A stretch of DNA of 64,000 nt, taken from positions 807,336 to 871,335 of the forward strand of contig JAQFVV010000014.1 in the NCBI GenBank assembly GCA_028023455.1, given 5' to 3'. Shown here piece by piece: positions 60,243-64,000 of the stretch. The position numbers and the translations under genes were made by a program. The notes beneath the pieces are model-generated. The model was given only the letters and a program-made list of their open reading frames with translations. It searched no databases and was not told where the DNA came from. The DNA is from Epiperipatus broadwayi (Eukaryota; Onychophora; Udeonychophora; Euonychophora; Peripatidae). The number at the start of each line of letters is the position of its first letter. Within the stretch, counting starts at the first letter, position 1.

Positions 60243-60398
60243 CTAGAAGGGAATCCACATTCTCTGTGTTTTCCATAGCCAATATAGTATTAGATGGTTG
60301 GCCTGAAGTCTAAGTGGAGCCGATTGAATGTCCACAATTACCTGGCCTATAGCTGTCTTCTTGATGGTGAAATTAAGAGAATCCATCAGCTTGCTGAA
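60243..60398 (-). pseudogene. short coding-like segment, unidentified
   Basis: GC-richer island. The minus strand is open for about 52 codons, reading FSKLMDSLNFTIKKTAIGQV, then IVDIQSAPLRLQANHLILYW, then a stop at 60243. An internal CCAG|GTAATT could act as a donor. The composition looks like protein, but I cannot assign a family. Confidence 0.3.
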
Positions 60399-61056
60399 CA
60401 ATTTGTATATATATATATACTGCTTTGTTTATATACAATGAACCAAAGATAAATGTACTGCATCATATTTATGTAAAGTGCAGTTTGTGAGTTATTAAAA
60501 TAATTAGTTTAAAATGACATTTTTAAAAGTGAGATGTATATATAGAGAGAACCATATTATTTTTTTAATTGTTTATTGAAAAAAGAAGGGACATTTAAAA
60601 TCTATATTTTAAAAAAGTAAGCCAAGTAAATAATTTTTGTTTGAATGAAGAAATACTTCATGAATGATTGATAATTTTTTTAAAGAAAATGTCAATTCCA
60701 AAAAAGAAACTTGCTAGAGTATTTTAAAGACATCTATAATTAATCAATGAACAGTAACCTGTCAAAGGGTAATATATTTTTTTAAAATAAGAAAAAAATA
60801 TTAACTACAAAACAAAGGCTAATTAATAATTTTAATTCATATTATCTATATTTATATATATACACACATATGTGTGAATTTTTTGTATATTTTTCAAATG
60901 TAATTAATTATGGAAGACATTTTTAATATTTTTATTTTGCTAAATTATCATGGTATAAATATTTGTCAGCATGCACATACATTTTTGTGCATACTCATGG
61001 ATATGTTAAATCTATCTTTAATTATGTAATATAAGAAAGAAAATGAATTTAATTTA
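60399..61056. other. no gene seen
   Basis: AT-rich, short (AT)n at 60407 and 60853; nothing recognised. Confidence 0.45.
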
Positions 61057-61410
61057 CATGTTAATCAATTATTATACTGGGCATCTGTGTGAAGATATAT
61101 ATATATGTTGTATGTAAATCTTGTATGGAGGTATCTGTATCATAAAAATGTGATAACTTAAAATTTATTTTATTTTTATCTGACAATTCAAATATGTTCA
61201 TCAATTATTACCCTGCAAGTCTGTGCGATGATATATATATGTGGTTTTTATGTAAACCTAGTATGAGGTATCTGTATCATTAAAATGTGAAATTTTTATT
61301 TTATTTTATGGCAAGTCAAATATGTTAATAAATTTTTATACCATGTATCTGTGTAATGATATATATGTGTTTCATGTAAACTTATTATGAGATATTATAA
61401 ATCACATGTT
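61057..61410 (+). repeat. ~130-bp tandem repeat, about 2.7 copies
   Basis: Copies start at 61057, 61193 and 61320 (ATGTTAATCAATTATTATAC-like), each with CATCTGTGTGATGATATATA, ATGTAAAC.TAGTATG and GAGGTATCTGTATCAT. The third copy stops early. Divergence is about 15-20 percent. Confidence 0.85.
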
Positions 61411-64000
61411 GATACCTTATTATTTTTTGTATATTCATCAAATTCAGAAGGCTTAATTTGTGTGTATAGCTATATTCTGAAAATCTTAGTGTTATTCTTT
61501 TGTTATTAATAAACTTATATTCAATTGTTAAAATTATTTGAGTGAATTTAATTTTAAATAGTTACAATATTATATGTTACATCGTCTCTTGTTCACAGTA
61601 ACAGTTATAGAGATTGTGTTCGCTGAGCTAGATTCATGCATAACAGTATATCATATGAAAGGTGTGTTTATTAGTGTACATGCATCCAGTTGATGATCAT
61701 CATCCTGCTGGATTGGCACAAAGAGAATATTATTTTTAATGATTTCTAATTTTTGCAATCATTTTTACTAAAACATTGCCATGTATATGAAATCAATACT
61801 ACAGTTATTAAGGAAGGATACTTCGAGTTTGAACCAAAATTTCAATAATGTAAATAGTTTATTTAAACTATATTCTTTAGAAATCATTTTACTTTAAGAT
61901 GAATAGGTGTTTTTTTAAAAAAAATCTTGAATAATCAGCAGAAAACAAAGGCAAAACATGGTGATCATGTGATGTTTGAATCAGCAGAAAGTTATCTATT
62001 TCATTGGTAGGTTGCCTCATGTCACAGGATTAAATTATATTAGGACTAACAAGGAAGTCCTGACTATAATTTGAGCATTTGAGAAGTTTTATTAATTAGG
62101 CTTGAGAAATTATTGGACTATATAATGAAATGGTTTCTTCTAGCATTCAATTATCCCAATAAATGTGGTGCAGGATCAAAAAATATGTATTTGGAACAAT
62201 TTATTGTAATCAATTGAAAAACATTTCCTTATTGAGGATTCATATGTAACGATTATGAGATTAGTCAACAACAGGCATGCTTGAAAAATTGAAGTTTAAT
62301 TTTTATCAGTTTCTAGTTCAAATAAAATCGAGTGAGGATAGGGGAGTTGTATCTTTAAAAATATGAAACTCGTATTCTATATATATATATATTGTGTTTA
62401 AGGACACTACAATCTTATTAAGGTAGCATTCTTGCTTTGCAGTTTGTTTTATTGGCCTGACAAATATTCATACACAGTATCTATACTACAAAATGTTAGC
62501 TGTGATTAAGAATAAAACGAAACAAAAGAAAGATATTTGGAGCATAAGTACTCTAAAATTCCCAAGAAGCCAGACGAAATATTGAGTTCTGTGTTCCATT
62601 GATTGCCATTTATATAAGTCAGATACTTAGTCATTCTTTATGAATTTCAAAATGGTAATGCTGGGGCTTTATGCTGGTCTTGAAAGAGCATGAATTTCCA
62701 TACTTAAACTCAATTTGACTAACATGGAAGTTCCTTATTATCTAGAAAGTGTGAAAATGGATCACCAAGTTGGGGTGCAATATATTTTAGTCCCTATGAT
62801 TATAATCATTTTAATGATATTGAATGAGTTCTGAAGGAATTATATATATATTATTTCAGATGTATGCTAATAGCAAATCATAAAAAATGGATAGTTAAAT
62901 TTAAATGGATAATCATTCCATAAATTGGATTCAAATAATTCAAATAGTATTGTTTTTGAAGATTTATTTGTGAAGATGGTATTTTAGTCCAATATATAAA
63001 TACAATCTAGTCAATAACACCAAATGAAAAAGTTTTCCAGTTTTTATGAAAGCTTCTGGATGATTGAAAAACCAAGATATAAATGCATACATATTGGAAG
63101 ATGCTATGGTTAGGACAAGAATAGCCATTTTGATTGACTGTACAACTTTATTTTTATGTACAATAATAGATATGCTAACAACAATCATATGCAATGGTTT
63201 GCAAAATCAAATGGTTGATCAACTTCAGAAATAATTTAATAGTCCACATTAACATGGTGAATAAAAATAACCAATTGAGGTTCAAAGATAAGCAAAAACT
63301 TTTTGTAAAGGTATATTTAACAACCAGCCATCCTGATAACTTATATAAAAAGTTCTTCAATTTATATTAAGTATTTTAGATAAAAATGCATACATATTCT
63401 AAGATATTAAATAAATAAAAGTGCTTACAATGTTAGTTTTTAAAACTTTTTAATATAAACGAAAATTAGCAAAAACAAATAATGACAATTGGTGGAGAAT
63501 TTATTATGAAATGTTTTGAAGATCTTAAGTGAGAGCTCTTCATTTACATTTTCTGATTTTTTAGTTGAGGTGAAAGTTACATTGCTTGGTGCATTATTGA
63601 AGTATGTTAGACATGGAAGTGTTGAGGTTGAATTCAAACTAGTCATCTGCTGAGAGTTTTTAAGATAAGTTTGCTCCCACTAATGAAATTATTTTTTCAA
63701 CCTACTTTCAAATCATATATCTTTCTAGGTGGGAAAAATGCCTGTCATATTTGAATATATTTCCTTACCAGTTGAAGTATATCTAATTTCTACTTTCTAC
63801 CAGAAATATAAGTTTTGTTACAGTTTTTGCAAAATTAATTTTGAAATATACTAAAATTCCAGAGAAGGAACATATTGGCTAAGTATGACTGGACTCTTAA
63901 TAGAGCTCTGGAAAGTAAATAAAAAATTAGCACAATTGAGTCTGAGTGCTATATCACAATATTTTTTTTGTGTGTGCTTGTAGGTATATAGTTGCAAGGA
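61411..64000. other. AT-rich sequence, no gene established
   Basis: At 62384-62395 an (AT)n tract joins TTGTGTTTAAGGACAC, resembling other (AT)n-family boundaries. At 63440-63649 the minus strand is open for about 68 codons after an acceptor-like CTCTCAG, but no donor or homology supports an exon. A small hairpin ATCCAG...CTGGAT lies at 61685-61714. Confidence 0.45.

Noticed and set aside
63440-63649. 68-codon minus-strand frame after an acceptor-like CTCTCAG
   Set aside because: No donor, no recognisable domain, and equal likelihood by chance in AT-rich DNA.
1-64000. CRISPR arrays, operons, ribosome binding sites or bacterial promoters
   Set aside because: The window is clearly eukaryotic; no regularly spaced direct repeats with unique spacers and no dense coding were seen.

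Overview
This window is AT-rich, intron- or intergenic-like animal DNA. It contains no intact protein-coding gene that I can recognise. Almost everything readable is mobile-element debris: two LINE copies of one family, a Penelope-like element with a GIY-YIG domain, hAT, Tigger/pogo and Tc1/mariner DNA transposons, an unassigned transposon with terminal inverted repeats, LTR-like and foldback elements, tRNA-derived sequence, and many microsatellites and minisatellites. The combination of Penelope-like elements, LINEs with (AAT)n tails and tRNA-derived retroposons fits an invertebrate metazoan. A mollusc such as a cephalopod is a reasonable guess, but nothing in the sequence proves it.

Layout. 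1-835: 3' end of a LINE ending in (AAT)n. 1354-1425: tRNA-Gly(UCC)-like pseudogene. 1900-2366: hAT-type MITE. 2683-5080, 9634-11560, 12529-13760, 43221-44800 and, mirrored, 45451-47548: five members of one repeat family. One end is an (AT)n tract joined to a TGTACCGG/TGTAACAG-like terminus, and a TATA box lies 1-2.4 kb away, pointing towards that terminus. 8263-9586: Tigger-like element. 14240-15400: large inverted/tandem repeat. 18461-20065: Penelope-like element. 20557-21135: ~150-bp tandem array. 24228-25045 and 31543-32400: a dispersed repeat pair, with decayed minus-strand coding segments (some coiled-coil) between and beside them. 35380-35640: Tc1/mariner remnant. 35818-35871: a 54-nt candidate cassette exon with a consensus splice donor, the only candidate host exon I rate as worth testing. 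36007-36493: nested tandem duplication. 37146-37562: inverted pair of hammerhead-like motifs. 38465-41965: a nearly complete but frameshifted LINE ORF2 (endonuclease, reverse transcriptase, zinc finger). 47984-49333: unassigned TIR transposon. 49810-50226: near-perfect foldback hairpin. 55482-56064: paired 25-bp palindromes. 58124-59755: short LTR-bounded (TRIM-like) element with internal minisatellites. 61057-61410: ~130-bp tandem array.

The genes do not work together as a pathway; the window is a record of transposition and decay. If the 54-nt exon is real, the whole window may lie inside a long intron-rich host gene on the plus strand. The most novel-looking signal is the recurrent family with a TATA box at one end and (AT)n at the other.
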